From URHD0088 sp041488295 (lineage in GTDB: Bacteria > Pseudomonadota > Alphaproteobacteria > ATCC43930 > CGMCC-115725), in assembly GCA_041488295.1 (NCBI GenBank), contig JBGPOZ010000079.1, positions 1 through 17,765 on the forward strand: a DNA stretch of 17,765 nt, read 5' to 3'. Positions 1 through 7,396 of the stretch are shown here, piece by piece (the first letter of the stretch is position 1; each line of letters begins with the position of its first letter). The notes under the pieces were generated by a model. It did no database searches. It worked only from the letters and a program-made list of their open reading frames with translations, and was not told the origin of the DNA. Made by a program: the position numbers and the translations under genes.

Positions 1-6
1 ATCTCG

Positions 7-867
7 TTACCGCGCCGGCGCCGGCGCGCGGCGCAGCACGATGACGGCGACGCCGGCCAAGGTCGCGAGGCCGCCGGCCAGCGCCTGCCAATCGAGAAGC
101 TCGCCGAGGATGAGGTAGCTGGCGCCGACGGCGAGGGCGGGGACGAGAAGGGTGAAGGGCATGACTTGATTGACCGGATATTTGCGCATCAAGGGATACC
201 ACATCCCGTAGCTGAGGATGGTGACGGCGACGGCGCCGAAGACGATTCCGCCCCAGCCGCGCCAACCGGCATGGGTGACGGCGAAAAACTGGTGTCGCTC
301 GATGAGGAGCGAGATGCAGAAAAGCTGCGGCGCCGCGAACAACGCCATCCAGCCGCTCAGCGCGAAGCCGTCGATCGTGCCGATCTGCTTGAATTGCAAA
401 TTGGCGACGGCCCAGGCGAAGGCGGCGGCGAGGATCATCAGGGCCGGCCACGGATCGCCGTTGAGGCGCGGCTCGCCGGCGATGAGGGCGACGCCGAGGA
501 AAGCGATCAGCATGCCGGCGAGCATGCGCGGCGTGACGCGATCCTTGAAGAAGATTGCGGCGAGGAGCGCGGCGAACGGGACCTGGCTCTGCACGAGCAG
601 CGCGGCGGTGGCGGCGTCGGTGCGCGAGAGGCCGGTGAACATCAAGCCGAAATGGAATGTGCCGAGCGTCACCGAGACGAGCACGATCGGCCGGAGCTTG
701 GCGAGCGGCAGACGGCGAAACGGGCAGATGAGCAGCGCCACCAGCGCAAAGCGCACCGCCATGAAGAGGATGGGCGGGAACTCGCTGAAGGCGAGCTTCG
801 AGATCGGGAAGTTGAGCGCCCAGATCGCCATCACGAGAAGGGCGAGCAGCACGTCGCGCGGTGTCAT
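7..867 (-). CDS. EamA/DMT-family transporter, probable metabolite exporter
   Basis: A 286-residue inner-membrane protein made almost entirely of hydrophobic helices (about ten), with the duplicated EamA layout. The first half opens with LLALLVMAIWALNFPISKLA, close to the family's usual N-terminus. The second repeat starts around PWPALMILAAAFAWAVANL. EamA proteins export amino acids, nucleosides or other small metabolites; the substrate here cannot be told. I chose the ATG at 867 because GAGGGG lies just upstream and the protein then begins MTPRDVLLALL. The frame stays open to 981, but the extra 38 residues are basic and unlike the family. The stop is TAA at 7-9. It is divergent from the CDF exporter at 1038, so both promoters lie in 868-1037. 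The family call is firm; the substrate is unknown. Confidence 0.88.
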   Translation of the reverse strand: MTPRDVLLALLVMAIWALNFPISKLAFSEFPPILFMAVRFALVALLICPFRRLPLAKLRPIVLVSVTLGTFHFGLMFTGLSRTDAATAALLVQSQVPFAALLAAIFFKDRVTPRMLAGMLIAFLGVALIAGEPRLNGDPWPALMILAAAFAWAVANLQFKQIGTIDGFALSGWMALFAAPQLFCISLLIERHQFFAVTHAGWRGWGGIVFGAVAVTILSYGMWYPLMRKYPVNQVMPFTLLVPALAVGASYLILGELLDWQALAGGLATLAGVAVIVLRRAPAPAR

Positions 868-1006
868 CGCCCCTCGATGCTTTCTTCCTCGATTCTCCAT
901 CCTCCATAGCCGTCGCGCATGAGGCGAGGCAACCTTTACCTCGACTGTCCCATGCACCATCTTCCTCATCGGCGGCAGCATGAGCTTGCGCCACGTGGCA
1001 ATTATC

Positions 1007-1025
1007 TATACTCTGGTATAGTATA
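1007..1025 (+). promoter_or_regulatory. Dyad symmetry in the promoter/leader of the CDF exporter, possible metal-regulator operator
   Basis: Six-base arms TATACT (1007-1012) and AGTATA (1020-1025) are perfect inverted repeats separated by 7 bases. A nested dyad TATAC/GTATA also lies here. The TATACT arm resembles a -10 hexamer, and TTGCGC at 986-991 could be a -35, but the 15-base spacer is short. The dyad ends just before the ribosome binding site, a place where a bound repressor would block transcription. Related exporters are controlled by metal-sensing repressors, but no regulator gene lies beside this one. Confidence 0.4.
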
Positions 1026-1027
1026 TC

Positions 1028-1034
1028 GGAGGAG
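1028..1034 (+). promoter_or_regulatory. Ribosome binding site of the CDF exporter
   Basis: GGAGGAG sits three bases before the ATG at 1038. It is an almost perfect Shine-Dalgarno sequence and fixes the start of the exporter. It follows directly after the dyad at 1007-1025. Confidence 0.7.
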
Positions 1035-1037
1035 CTG

Positions 1038-2033
1038 ATGGCTGCATCGAACGGTGCCGCGCACGTTCACGCGACCGAGCGTTGGCGTCACGGTCATGTC
1101 TTCCTCGGGGCGCAGCACGAGCGGAACGAGCGGCGGACCCGGATCGTCATCGCCCTTTGCGCCGCGATGATGGTGGGCGAGATCGCCGCCGGCTGGCTTT
1201 TCGGCTCGATGGCGCTCGTCGCCGACGGCTGGCACATGTCGACCCATGCCGGGGCGCTCGCCATCGCCGGATTGGCTTATTGGTACGCACGGCGCCACGC
1301 GGGCGACCCGCGCTTTGCCTTCGGCACCGGCAAGCTCGGCGATCTCGCCGGCTTCACCAGCGCCGTCGTGCTCGCGCTCGTCGCGCTGGCGATCGCGTAT
1401 GAATCGGCGCAGCGGCTGTTCGTCCCCGTCGCGATCTCGTTCCGCGAGGCGATCCCGATCGCCGTGCTCGGTCTCGTCGTCAATCTCGTCAGCGCCTGGC
1501 TGCTGAGCGGCGGAGACGAGGTCGGCCACCATCATGACGATCATCACCATGGCGATGCGTCGGCCCATCGCCATCACCACCATCATCACGACAACAATTT
1601 CCGGTCCGCCTATACCCATGTGCTCGCCGATGCCGCGACCTCGGTGCTCGCCATCACCGGCCTTTCCCTCGGGCTTCTGCTCGGCTGGGTCTGGCTCGAT
1701 CCGGCGATCGGCGTCGTCGGCGCAATCGTCATCGCGAATTGGTCCTATACGCTCATCCGCGACACCGGTGCCGTGCTGCTCGACGTCAATCCCGATCGCA
1801 CGATGGCGGATGCGATCCGCCGCACCCTCGAGACCGGCGGCGATCGCCTCACCGACCTCCACCTCTGGCGCATCGGCCCCGGGCATTGCGGCGCCATCGT
1901 CGCGCTCGTCAGCGCGACGCCGCAGGCGCCGGCGCATTACAAGACGATGCTGAGCGGCATCGACGGGTTGTCGCACGTCACCGTCGAAGTCCAGCCTTGC
2001 GACGATCTCTGCCTCGGCGCCAACGGCGCGTGA
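1038..2033 (+). CDS. dmeF: Cation diffusion facilitator, DmeF-like divalent metal exporter
   Basis: A 331-residue CDF antiporter predicted to export a divalent cation (Co/Ni in characterised DmeF proteins, Zn/Cd in other CDFs) across the inner membrane. The second helix carries ADGWHMSTHAGAL, giving H66-x3-H70. The fifth carries THVLADAATS, giving H194-x3-D198. These are the two halves of the transport site, and the H-x3-H variant with the GWHM context points to the DmeF subgroup. The loop between helices 4 and 5 (about 164-184) is packed with histidine, and there are further histidines in the N-terminal tail (9, 11, 18, 20). The C-terminal cytosolic domain includes LTDLHLWRIGPG, typical of the family. 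The start is set by GGAGGAG at 1028-1034. The CDF call is secure; the exact metal is inference. Confidence 0.9.
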   Translation: MAASNGAAHVHATERWRHGHVFLGAQHERNERRTRIVIALCAAMMVGEIAAGWLFGSMALVADGWHMSTHAGALAIAGLAYWYARRHAGDPRFAFGTGKLGDLAGFTSAVVLALVALAIAYESAQRLFVPVAISFREAIPIAVLGLVVNLVSAWLLSGGDEVGHHHDDHHHGDASAHRHHHHHHDNNFRSAYTHVLADAATSVLAITGLSLGLLLGWVWLDPAIGVVGAIVIANWSYTLIRDTGAVLLDVNPDRTMADAIRRTLETGGDRLTDLHLWRIGPGHCGAIVALVSATPQAPAHYKTMLSGIDGLSHVTVEVQPCDDLCLGANGA

Positions 2034-2083
2034 CCGCCTCGATGCCGAAGCGGGTTCATTGGAAGCAATCTCGGGGTGGACAA

Positions 2084-2175
2084 TCGTGCGTCCTTCGACT
2101 TCGCTCAGGATGAGGATAGATTCGGTTTGCCATCAACGGTTTACCACATCCTGAGCGAAGTCGAAGGACGCACGA
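2084..2175. repeat. Long perfect inverted repeat, dispersed-repeat type hairpin
   Basis: The arms are 29 bases each (2084-2112 and 2147-2175), exactly complementary, around a 34-base loop. The left arm begins TCGTGCGTCCTTCGACTTCG. Repeats built on a 'CGTCCTTCGACTTCGCTCAGGATG' theme are, from memory, scattered through many alphaproteobacterial genomes. This copy lies between the convergent ends of the CDF exporter (2033) and the DUF1289 gene (2257), so as RNA it would form a strong hairpin that could stop transcription or protect 3' ends. There is no U-run, so it is not a classical intrinsic terminator. Confidence 0.85.
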
Positions 2176-2256
2176 CGCCGATGCAACCGCTTCAAGATGT
2201 GCGCATGCCGCCTAGGGCCCTAACGGTGCCCGAGACCCGTCCTTCTCATCTCATCG

Positions 2257-2433
2257 TCAGGATCGCCGCCGCCGCTCGGGCAGCGCGGCGAGGATGCGCT
2301 GTTTTTCCTCGTCCGAGAAGCTGAGCCAGCCGGCGATCTCGCCGATCGTGCGGGCGCAGCCGTGGCAGAAGCCGCTCGCCGGATCGATGATGCAGAGGGC
2401 GGTGCAGGGCGAGACCGGCGGCGGTGCCGTCAC
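2257..2433 (-). CDS. DUF1289 small four-cysteine protein, last gene of the ABC operon
   Basis: A 58-residue protein starting at GTG (2431-2433) and ending TGA (2257-2259). It begins MTAPPPVSPCTALCIIDPAS and has four cysteines, C10-x3-C14 and C23-x2-C26, followed by TIGEIAGWLSFSDEEK. This is the DUF1289 signature (YdhL-like; sometimes suggested to bind a metal or Fe-S cluster, not proven). Length is normal for the family. Its start overlaps the stop of the DUF4340 gene as GTGA, so translational coupling is likely; AAGGGG lies just before the start. Family assignment is strong from the cysteine pattern; the role in this operon is unknown. Confidence 0.85.
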   Translation of the reverse strand: MTAPPPVSPCTALCIIDPASGFCHGCARTIGEIAGWLSFSDEEKQRILAALPERRRRS

Positions 2434-3467
2434 GACCCCTTCGGCGCTTCGATCAAATCCGAGAGCTTGGTCTTCATCGCATTCGTCTTGTATTCATAGA
2501 CGGACCACACCCAGGGCGACCATTTCGCGTTGAGGTCGGCCGCCTCCTTCGCCGCCTTGTCCTCGCCCGAGGCGGAGAGGCGGACCCAGTTGGTGTCGTC
2601 CTTCTTGATGGTCTTGCCGGTGATGGTGAGGCCGTCGAACGTCACCCACTCGGTCTGCGCGACGCCCTGTTCCGGAAAGGGGAGATCCGCCGCCGGGCGG
2701 ACATCGTTGAGCTCGAGCCCGTCGAGGATTCCAGCCGGCTCGCCGATCGCGGCGTCGCTCTTGACCTTGGCGTCCGCGGGCGCACCCTCGATGGTGAATT
2801 TGTCGCCTTCCTTGTCGCGCTTCATGACGAGGGTCGAGCCGTCCTCATGCGTCAAGGTGATCTGACGGATGCGCGTTGCCGGGATCTCCGCGACCTTCTT
2901 GTCGAGCCAATCCTTGATCTCGCTCGGCAGATCGACGCTGCCTTGCGCCAGCCACGATTGCGCATCGCCGGGCTTGCGGATGTAAAGACCGTCGGCACCC
3001 GTGCCGAGCCGGTCGGGACGCCGCTTGCCGACGATGATCTCGCCCAGCTTGCCGCCGGTCGCGTCGTCGATCTCGACGAGGCGCGCATGGCCGCCCTCCT
3101 TGCCGGGATCCTCGACGTCGAGTCGTTTGTAGGAGTCGGGATTGATCGTCTTCGGCTCGACGAGCTTCAACTCGGCAAAGCCGAGCAAGGTCTGCCTGAT
3201 TTTCGCGGGATCAGCCGGATAGCCGCCTTTCTCGGCGACGACCCATTGCGTCTCGCTTCCGGCGATGCGCCGTTGCAAGGTCACATTGCCGCCGCCGGTG
3301 ATCTTGAGCGCCGCCACATCGCCGAGCCGGTCGGCAAGGCCGGCGAAGACCGTGTCTCCCGTCCCGGCGCTGGTTCCGCTACGCCCGCCGCCGAGCGAAA
3401 GGGCGACGGCGGCGATCGCGACGACGATCGTCAGCGCGAGGAGTGCCATCAGGCCGTTTCGTTGCAT
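2430..3467 (-). CDS. DUF4340-domain membrane-anchored protein of a Gld-like ABC system
   Basis: A 345-residue protein with one N-terminal membrane segment or uncleaved signal (about 5-25, LMALLALTIVVAIAAVALSL). A long extracytoplasmic, strand-rich region follows, with repeating stretches of the type 'WVVAEKGGYPADPAKIRQTL' and 'FTIEGAPADAKVKSD'. That pattern, with a lysine-rich 'W.v....YPAD..kv...L..la.L' theme, is DUF4340. DUF4340 genes regularly follow GldG-like genes and are thought to form an accessory part of the same transporter. It lies 13 bp after the GldG-like gene, with GAGGGGAG just upstream of its ATG, and overlaps DUF1289 by four bases. Biochemical role unknown. Confidence 0.85.
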   Translation of the reverse strand: MQRNGLMALLALTIVVAIAAVALSLGGGRSGTSAGTGDTVFAGLADRLGDVAALKITGGGNVTLQRRIAGSETQWVVAEKGGYPADPAKIRQTLLGFAELKLVEPKTINPDSYKRLDVEDPGKEGGHARLVEIDDATGGKLGEIIVGKRRPDRLGTGADGLYIRKPGDAQSWLAQGSVDLPSEIKDWLDKKVAEIPATRIRQITLTHEDGSTLVMKRDKEGDKFTIEGAPADAKVKSDAAIGEPAGILDGLELNDVRPAADLPFPEQGVAQTEWVTFDGLTITGKTIKKDDTNWVRLSASGEDKAAKEAADLNAKWSPWVWSVYEYKTNAMKTKLSDLIEAPKGS

Positions 3468-3480
3468 CTCGCGGCTCCCC

Positions 3481-5451
3481 TCAGCTCAACACGGTGACCC
3501 GGCGCTTGCGCCGTTGCAGTCGAATGATTCCGAGCACGATTGCGACGATCCCGACCAGGATCGGGACGAGCGCGATGTCGATGAATTGCAGCCGCACCTT
3601 CAGCCGGTCGATGTCCTGGTTGAGGCGGAGCTGGACGTCGCGGAGCTCCTGGCGCGTCTTCAGCATATCGGCCCTGAAACTGTCAATCGCCTTGGTCTGC
3701 TCCGAGGTCAGGACGACGTTGCCGCTCTTGTCGTTGCGCAGATCCTTGATCTTCGCCTCGGCGGCTTTGAGCTTCTCTTGCAGGTCATGCTCCTGCGCGC
3801 TGTAGCGATTGTCGGCGTCGCGCTGGATCGCCTGCACGATTTCGAAGGGCCGCGCCGAGGTGCCGCGGCTTCTGAGGCTGACGAGATCGTTGCCGCCGGC
3901 GAGCACCTCGATCGCGTTGGCGACGAAATCGCCGTTGTTGGCGCTCGGTATCACGAGGTGCTGGCCGAAGAAATCCGAGCTCTGCACCCAGAAGCGGTCG
4001 TCGAGAAGGTCGGTATCGGCGACGGCGACGACGTTGATCGGCTGCTTCGATGCCTTGAGCCAGTCCTTGGAGGGCTCGGCCTTGGCGGGATCGGTCTTGG
4101 GCGCCTCGGCCTCGGGCTTCTCCTCGGTCTTAGCCGCGGTCTTGTCGTCCTTTTTCTCGGGCGGCTTCGGCGGTCCCTCGGGAAAGGCGGTGGCGGCGTC
4201 GCCCGTGACGCGCGCCGCGAGGACGAGCCGCTTGTTGTCGCGCTTGAAGTTGTTGAGGAGCCCGGCGACATCGGGCAGGCCCTGGAATTTCTCCGCGGGG
4301 ATCGCCATCGAGGCGAGCGAGGTTTGGATGAGCGGCTCGAAACTCGTCTTCGCCCCCTCGAGCGGCTCGATAATTCCCGCCGTCGCCATATTAATCTGCG
4401 TCAGATCGGCGGTGATCGGATCGTCGGCGTTGAGGGCGTCCTTCTTGAGGTTGAGCCAGGCGACGTAGTCGACCGGCTGGATGCGCCCGAAGGCGCCGCC
4501 GGCATTCACCTTGCGCGCCGCCGAGCGGTCGCCGGCGACCATGCCCGGCACCATCCTGACGCCCCATGCCGCGAAGAGTTTGTCGAGGTTGCTGTCGCTC
4601 GGCGTGCCCGGCGGATTCATCTGGCTCGGCCGCGATTGCTGGATCTCGGAATTGGGGTCGACGAAGACGAGCGCCTTGCCGCCGTTCAGCACGAACTGAT
4701 CGATGGCGAATTGCGTCTTCTCCGACAGTTTCTGCGGGTGGATGAGGAGGACGACGTCGACATCAGGCTCGATCTTCTCAAGATCGGTGCCGACCGTGCG
4801 CACCTCGTCGAGCTGGCGAAGCTGCTCGATGAAGGCGAAGGGCTGCATCGGCCTTCCCTGCATCGCCGCCATGATGTCGCCCTCGACCGGAAGCGAGGTG
4901 ATGAGGTCCACCACCGTCTTCTTGGGGAAGGCCAGGGAATGAACGAGCTTCGTCAGATCGTATTCGATGAAGCGCTCGCGCTCGGGCTGAAAGAACGGGA
5001 TCACTTGCTGATCGTCGGTCGAGTTCGTGGCGGCGAGCCCGAAATAGACCTGGTCGCCCGCCTGATCGATCGGCACCCCTTGAAGGCCGAAGGCGACGGC
5101 GCGGTCCTCCACCGCCGAATAGGGCACCGGGTCGAGGATCTCGAGCTTCACCTTGCCTTTGGCGAGCGCGGCGTATTCCTCGATCATCTCGCGCACGCGC
5201 TGGGCGTAGAGGCCGTAGGAGGGGATCTCGTCACCGAGGCGCTTTGAATAGTAAAAGCGCACGGTGATCGGCTCGTCGATCTTGGCAAGGGTCGTGCGCG
5301 ATCCCTCCGACAGGGTGAAAAGCTTCTCCTTGGTCAGATCGATGCGCGCCGAGCGCAAGGTCCGGTCGGCGACGACGTTGATGCCGATGAAGAGGATCGC
5401 GGCGCAGAGGAGGGCGAGGAGCGCGGCGCCGCCGCGGGAGATCGCAGTCAT
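3481..5451 (-). CDS. GldG-family ABC transporter auxiliary protein
   Basis: A 656-residue protein with a membrane segment at each end: about residues 8-28 (ALLALLCAAILFIGINVVAD) and 620-643 (IALVPILVGIVAIVLGIIRL), the latter followed by a basic tail. The region between faces the periplasm. It starts with a domain containing LTKEKLFTLSEGSRTTLAKI and ITVRFYYSKRLGDEIPSYG, typical of GldG/ABC_transp_aux proteins, then runs through VLLIHPQKLSEKTQFAIDQF. An unusual Pro/Lys/Glu/Ala-rich linker sits at about 420-462. A coiled coil of about 80 residues precedes the last helix. The ATG at 5451 has GAGGAGGG seven bases upstream. In Flavobacterium GldG works with GldA and GldF in gliding; homologues in proteobacteria have no settled function. 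Confidence 0.88.
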   Translation of the reverse strand: MTAISRGGAALLALLCAAILFIGINVVADRTLRSARIDLTKEKLFTLSEGSRTTLAKIDEPITVRFYYSKRLGDEIPSYGLYAQRVREMIEEYAALAKGKVKLEILDPVPYSAVEDRAVAFGLQGVPIDQAGDQVYFGLAATNSTDDQQVIPFFQPERERFIEYDLTKLVHSLAFPKKTVVDLITSLPVEGDIMAAMQGRPMQPFAFIEQLRQLDEVRTVGTDLEKIEPDVDVVLLIHPQKLSEKTQFAIDQFVLNGGKALVFVDPNSEIQQSRPSQMNPPGTPSDSNLDKLFAAWGVRMVPGMVAGDRSAARKVNAGGAFGRIQPVDYVAWLNLKKDALNADDPITADLTQINMATAGIIEPLEGAKTSFEPLIQTSLASMAIPAEKFQGLPDVAGLLNNFKRDNKRLVLAARVTGDAATAFPEGPPKPPEKKDDKTAAKTEEKPEAEAPKTDPAKAEPSKDWLKASKQPINVVAVADTDLLDDRFWVQSSDFFGQHLVIPSANNGDFVANAIEVLAGGNDLVSLRSRGTSARPFEIVQAIQRDADNRYSAQEHDLQEKLKAAEAKIKDLRNDKSGNVVLTSEQTKAIDSFRADMLKTRQELRDVQLRLNQDIDRLKVRLQFIDIALVPILVGIVAIVLGIIRLQRRKRRVTVLS

Positions 5452-5464
5452 GGCGGATCCCTCC

Positions 5465-6199
5465 TCACGCGGCCTTGTTGAGATCGACGATCACGGCATT
5501 CGCCAGCAGAAAGGCGCCGATGACCGAGAGGAAATAGACGGCATCGCGCGCGTCGATGACGCCGCGCGTGATGGCGGTGAAGTGCGTCAGGAAGCTGAAG
5601 GACGAGACGGTGGCGAGAAGCTGCTGCGGCGCCCAGCTCTGCAACAGGCCGAGCACGACCGGCGAGCCGCTCACCGTGAAGAGGAAGCACACCGCCGCCG
5701 TGACGACGAAGGCGATCACCTGGTTCTTGGTCAAGGCCGACAGGCAGGCGCCGATCGCAAGGAAGGCGCCGGCCATGAGGAAGCTGCCGAGATAGCTCGC
5801 CAGGATGACGCCGTTATCGGGCGCTCCCAGGTAGTTGACGGTGAGCCAGAACGGAAATGTCAGCGCGAGCGCGATCCCGGCAAAGGCCCAGGCGGCGAGG
5901 AACTTGCCGAGCACGGCGGCGCCCATGGAGATCGGCAGGGTGAGGAAGAGCTCGATCGTACCGCTCTTGCGCTCCTCGGCCCAGAGCCGCATCGACAGCG
6001 CCGGGATGAGGACGAGGTAGAGCCAGGGGTGAAAGGTGAAGAAGGCTTGCAGATCGGCCTGGCCGCGCTCGAAGAAATTGCCGACGAAAAATGCCAGCAT
6101 GCCGGCCATGACCAGGAAGATGACGATGAAGATGTAGGCAAGCGGCGTTGCGAAATAGCTCGCGAGCTCGCGGCGGAAGATGATAGCGGTGCTGCGCAT
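5465..6199 (-). CDS. ABC-2 type transporter permease, GldF-like
   Basis: A 244-residue protein with about six membrane helices. The N-terminal FRRELASYFATPLAYIFIVI and the cytosolic MRLWAEERKSGTIELFLTLP are hallmarks of ABC-2 permeases of the GldF group: the coupling helix contacts the ATPase near the EERKSGT sequence. The last helix ends ANAVIVDLNKAA. It follows the ATPase gene by 21 bp and precedes the GldG-like gene by 13 bp, so the three form one transporter unit. With one permease gene, a homodimer is expected (inference). Substrate unknown. Confidence 0.9.
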   Translation of the reverse strand: MRSTAIIFRRELASYFATPLAYIFIVIFLVMAGMLAFFVGNFFERGQADLQAFFTFHPWLYLVLIPALSMRLWAEERKSGTIELFLTLPISMGAAVLGKFLAAWAFAGIALALTFPFWLTVNYLGAPDNGVILASYLGSFLMAGAFLAIGACLSALTKNQVIAFVVTAAVCFLFTVSGSPVVLGLLQSWAPQQLLATVSSFSFLTHFTAITRGVIDARDAVYFLSVIGAFLLANAVIVDLNKAA

Positions 6200-6220
6200 G
6201 GTCCTGATCTTCTCGCCTTC

Positions 6221-7162
6221 TCAGTGCGCCAAAGTGATCTGGCGAAAGACATCGTCGAGGCGCCCGCGCTCGACGCGCAGGGTGGATGGCTCCCAGTGAT
6301 AGGCGCGCAGCAGATCGCTGACCGCCCCGATGATCGGTTGGCCGCCATGGGCGAAGACCATGACGCCGTGCCCTTCGCCGTCTTCGACCGGCTCGACTGC
6401 CGCGATCACGGGCAGCCGCGACAGCGCCTCGATGGCCTGCGCCTCGATCTCGGGCGCAAGCGCAATGCGCACCGCATTGAAGTGTCGCGAGCGCGCCTCG
6501 AGCGCGCCGGGCGCGGCGTCGGCGAGCAGCTTGCCGTGGGCGATGATCATGGCCCTGGTGCAGACCGCGTCGACCTCTTCGAGGATATGCGTCGAGATGA
6601 TGATCGCCTTGCCCGGCGCCATCTCGGCGATGAGGCGCCGCACCTCGTGCTTCTGATTGGGATCGAGCCCGTCGGTCGGCTCGTCGAGGACCAGCACCTC
6701 GGGGTCGTGGAGCAGCGCTTGCGCCAAGCCGACGCGGCGCTTGAAGCCCTTGGAGAGCGTGCCGATCGGTTGGTGCAGCACCTCGGCGAGGGCGACGCGC
6801 TCGACCGCCTCAGCAACGCGCTTTCGTGCCGCCGCACCGCTGAAACCGCGGATGTGCGCGACGAAATCGAGGAAGGCGGCCGGCGTCATGTCGGGGTAGG
6901 CGGGCGCGCCCTCGGGCAGGTAGCCGATCTTGCGCTTGACCGCGATCGGATCCCGCGTCACATCGGCGCCGCACACGATGGCGGTCCCGCCGGAAGGAGC
7001 CAGAAAGCCGGTGATCATCTTCATCGTCGTCGATTTGCCGGCGCCGTTCGGGCCGAGGAAACCAAGCACCTCGCCGCGCTCCATGCGAAAGCTCACATCG
7101 TCGACGGCGACGATCGGGCCGAATCGCTTGGCGAGGTGTCTTACCTCGATCATCTCGTTCAA
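6221..7162 (-). CDS. ABC transporter ATP-binding protein, GldA-like
   Basis: A 313-residue cytosolic ATPase that would power the permease encoded next to it. Walker A is GPNGAGKST (37-45). The signature is LSKGFKRRVGLAQALL (from 136), a variant of LSGGQ common in this subgroup. Walker B is VLVLDEP (156-162), and the switch histidine is H192 in STHILEEV. The C-terminal 100 residues are the extra domain seen in GldA/CcmA-like ATPases. The start is probably TTG at 7160-7162, because GGAGGA lies six bases before it; the ATG nine bases further in (7153) would put the spacing at 15, although MIEVRHLAKRFG is the more usual family N-terminus. First gene of the five-gene minus-strand operon. Confidence 0.92.
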   Translation of the reverse strand: MNEMIEVRHLAKRFGPIVAVDDVSFRMERGEVLGFLGPNGAGKSTTMKMITGFLAPSGGTAIVCGADVTRDPIAVKRKIGYLPEGAPAYPDMTPAAFLDFVAHIRGFSGAAARKRVAEAVERVALAEVLHQPIGTLSKGFKRRVGLAQALLHDPEVLVLDEPTDGLDPNQKHEVRRLIAEMAPGKAIIISTHILEEVDAVCTRAMIIAHGKLLADAAPGALEARSRHFNAVRIALAPEIEAQAIEALSRLPVIAAVEPVEDGEGHGVMVFAHGGQPIIGAVSDLLRAYHWEPSTLRVERGRLDDVFRQITLAH

Positions 7163-7289
7163 CTTCGATCCTCCGGCGTATAGGGTGCGCGGCTCGGCCG
7201 TGGCTGGAATAGCGGATGCGCTCCGATGGTCTCTTTCCTGCGGGACGCTCGGCGCGCCGCGTCAGGGGTTTAGGGAAAAGGACGAGATT

Positions 7290-7305
7290 TGCAAGTTAAA
7301 TTGCA
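7290..7305. promoter_or_regulatory. TGCAA-N6-TTGCA dyad in the divergent promoter region
   Basis: The 7163-7396 region separates the ABC operon (minus) from the cyclase (plus). In it, 7280-7315 is an AT-rich island in otherwise GC-rich DNA. It contains perfect 5-base inverted arms TGCAA (7290-7294) and TTGCA (7301-7305), with CATAAT (7308-7313), a possible -10, just after. It may be a promoter or regulator site for the cyclase; I see no well-placed -35. The arms are short, so chance is possible. Confidence 0.3.
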
Positions 7306-7396
7306 TTCATAATCGCAGGGTTGAGCCGTGCGGGTCAGGACGGCGCAAGATTGCCGTGTCGCGGGCTGTTCGCGGCGCGGCGGACGGGAGAGGCGA

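Noticed and set aside
1534..1600. Histidine-codon-rich stretch as a tandem repeat
   Set aside because: It is the coding sequence of the His-rich loop in the CDF exporter; the repetition follows from CAC/CAT codons.
2213..2222. TAGGGCCCTA palindrome downstream of the inverted repeat
   Set aside because: Ten-base GC-rich palindromes arise easily by chance, and no gene start is close.
3265..5247. 660-codon open frame on the plus strand opposite the GldG-like gene
   Set aside because: Its product is rich in Arg, Asp, Gly and His with no domain sense. The minus strand carries a coherent family protein with a good ribosome site. Long antisense frames are common at this G+C.
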